Assembly: GCA_017520105.1 (NCBI GenBank)
Contig: JAFWRL010000180.1
Coordinates: 1 to 5,374 of the forward strand
DNA: 5,374 bases
Origin: Fibrobacter sp.
Lineage (GTDB): Bacteria > Fibrobacterota > Fibrobacteria > Fibrobacterales > Fibrobacteraceae
Direction: 5' to 3'
Every line of letters starts with the position of its first letter. The stretch's first letter is position 1. The notes under the pieces were generated by a model, which ran no database searches, was not told where the DNA came from, and saw nothing but the letters and a program-made list of their open reading frames with translations. Below, piece after piece: positions 4,826 through 5,374 of this stretch. The position numbers were made by a program, and so were the translations under genes.

Positions 4826-5374
4826 CACAATCCTGACGGATCCACCCTGCTTGAGCAAGTACTTTCCGGGCCGTTGGACTTTATTTGCAACAGTTTCTTT
4901 GAGCGATACACCTGGTTTCACTTCGACAGAACCTAGATAACGCCCCTGCACATCGAACACCTGCGAAGCACCGGATTTATACAAAGACGGAGCAGGAACT
5001 TGCAAAGCCGTCGTCCCCCCAAGATTGCTGGGAGAAGTTTCGTTTATACTGAAATAAGTAAAATCAATTTTTCCAGTAGATTCACCGCCCACTTCCACGA
5101 GCATTTTCATTTCGTTCAGCACGCCCAATTTCACACCAAGTTCTTCCCACTTTTTAAAGTGAGCCGTGATATCGATGTGACCGCACTGGCGAGCATTTTT
5201 GCGGACACTGACCACCTGCAAGAACGACATATCGCCCCGAATCGTAGGTTGGGTATTGCGACGTTCCTGCCACAATTCGTACGTATCGCCATCCAGTTCG
5301 TATTCGTCTATCTTGGTTCCAAGATTTTCTGCGGCAGGCTTAGAGAACCAGTCATCCGCGATATAATACTCCAC
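4814..5374 (-). CDS. Glycoside hydrolase family 11 xylanase, C-terminal part, with sorting-like tail (partial)
   Basis: The gene enters from the right edge, so its signal peptide and the first half of the fold are outside; the first codon here, GTG, is internal Val and not a start. Visible residues 1-111 are the second half of a GH11 beta-jelly-roll: EYYIADDWF with the presumed nucleophile E2, YELW, TQPTIRG (41-47), VSVRKNARQCGHIDITAHF and LGVKLG. E94 in VEVGGESTG is the likely acid/base. It is divergent: the usual QYWSVR is QVVSVR, and one residue is added between E94 and the S-T-G. A linker (about 112-135) leads to a tail (about 138-186) with VFDVQGRYLGSVEV and RPGKYLLKQGGSVRIV, resembling C-terminal secretion/anchoring domains of type IX-like systems and the basic tails of Fibrobacter enzymes. 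Expected role: secreted or surface endo-1,4-beta-xylanase. Confidence 0.85.
   Translation of the reverse strand: MEYYIADDWFSKPAAENLGTKIDEYELDGDTYELWQERRNTQPTIRGDMSFLQVVSVRKNARQCGHIDITAHFKKWEELGVKLGVLNEMKMLVEVGGESTGKIDFTYFSINETSPSNLGGTTALQVPAPSLYKSGASQVFDVQGRYLGSVEVKPGVSLKETVANKVQRPGKYLLKQGGSVRIVSNP

Overview
The window looks like a piece of a Fibrobacter-type genome (phylum Fibrobacterota, the cellulose and xylan degraders of the rumen and gut). The evidence is a divergent family-11 xylanase with a non-catalytic, basic C-terminal tail ending in a sorting-like motif, moderate GC content, A/T-rich promoters of the form T-run + TATATT/TATCTTTG, and many hairpin-forming repeats between genes. The assignment rests on gene content and recalled family features, not on a search.

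Layout, left to right. Bases 1-123 are an A/T-rich promoter region. A 65-residue single-cluster [4Fe-4S] ferredoxin follows (124-321, +). Bases 322-603 hold no convincing gene. They contain a roughly 80-base palindromic element bounded by a 12-base direct repeat that starts on the ferredoxin stop codon, a strong intrinsic terminator (444-480), and two 34-base copies of a stem-loop repeat (515-548 and 568-601). The second copy ends three bases from the tex stop codon. Gene tex (604-3003, -) encodes a complete 799-residue Tex transcription accessory / RNA-binding protein.

Bases 3004-3315 lie between divergent genes and split sharply in composition. The part next to tex (3041-3145) is about 68% G+C and folds, on the tex-sense strand, into a series of hairpins that could be a structured mRNA leader. 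The rest (3146-3315) is about 34% G+C and holds a TGTCAAA/TTTGACA palindrome and the promoters. An EI24/CysZ-type membrane protein (3316-4113, +) follows, then, 31 bases later, a HAD-family phosphatase resembling YihX (4145-4825, +). That gene has no visible Shine-Dalgarno sequence and has a promoter-like box ending four bases before its ATG. At the right edge, on the minus strand, is the 3' part of a GH11 xylanase gene (4814-5374, cut by the window), whose stop codon lies inside the 3' end of the phosphatase gene.

The genes do not form one pathway: they are electron transfer, RNA metabolism, membrane transport, small-phosphate hydrolysis and secreted xylan degradation. I see no defence, phage, CRISPR or transposon system. 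The most unusual material is non-coding: the GC-rich tex leader and the palindromic element on the ferredoxin stop codon.
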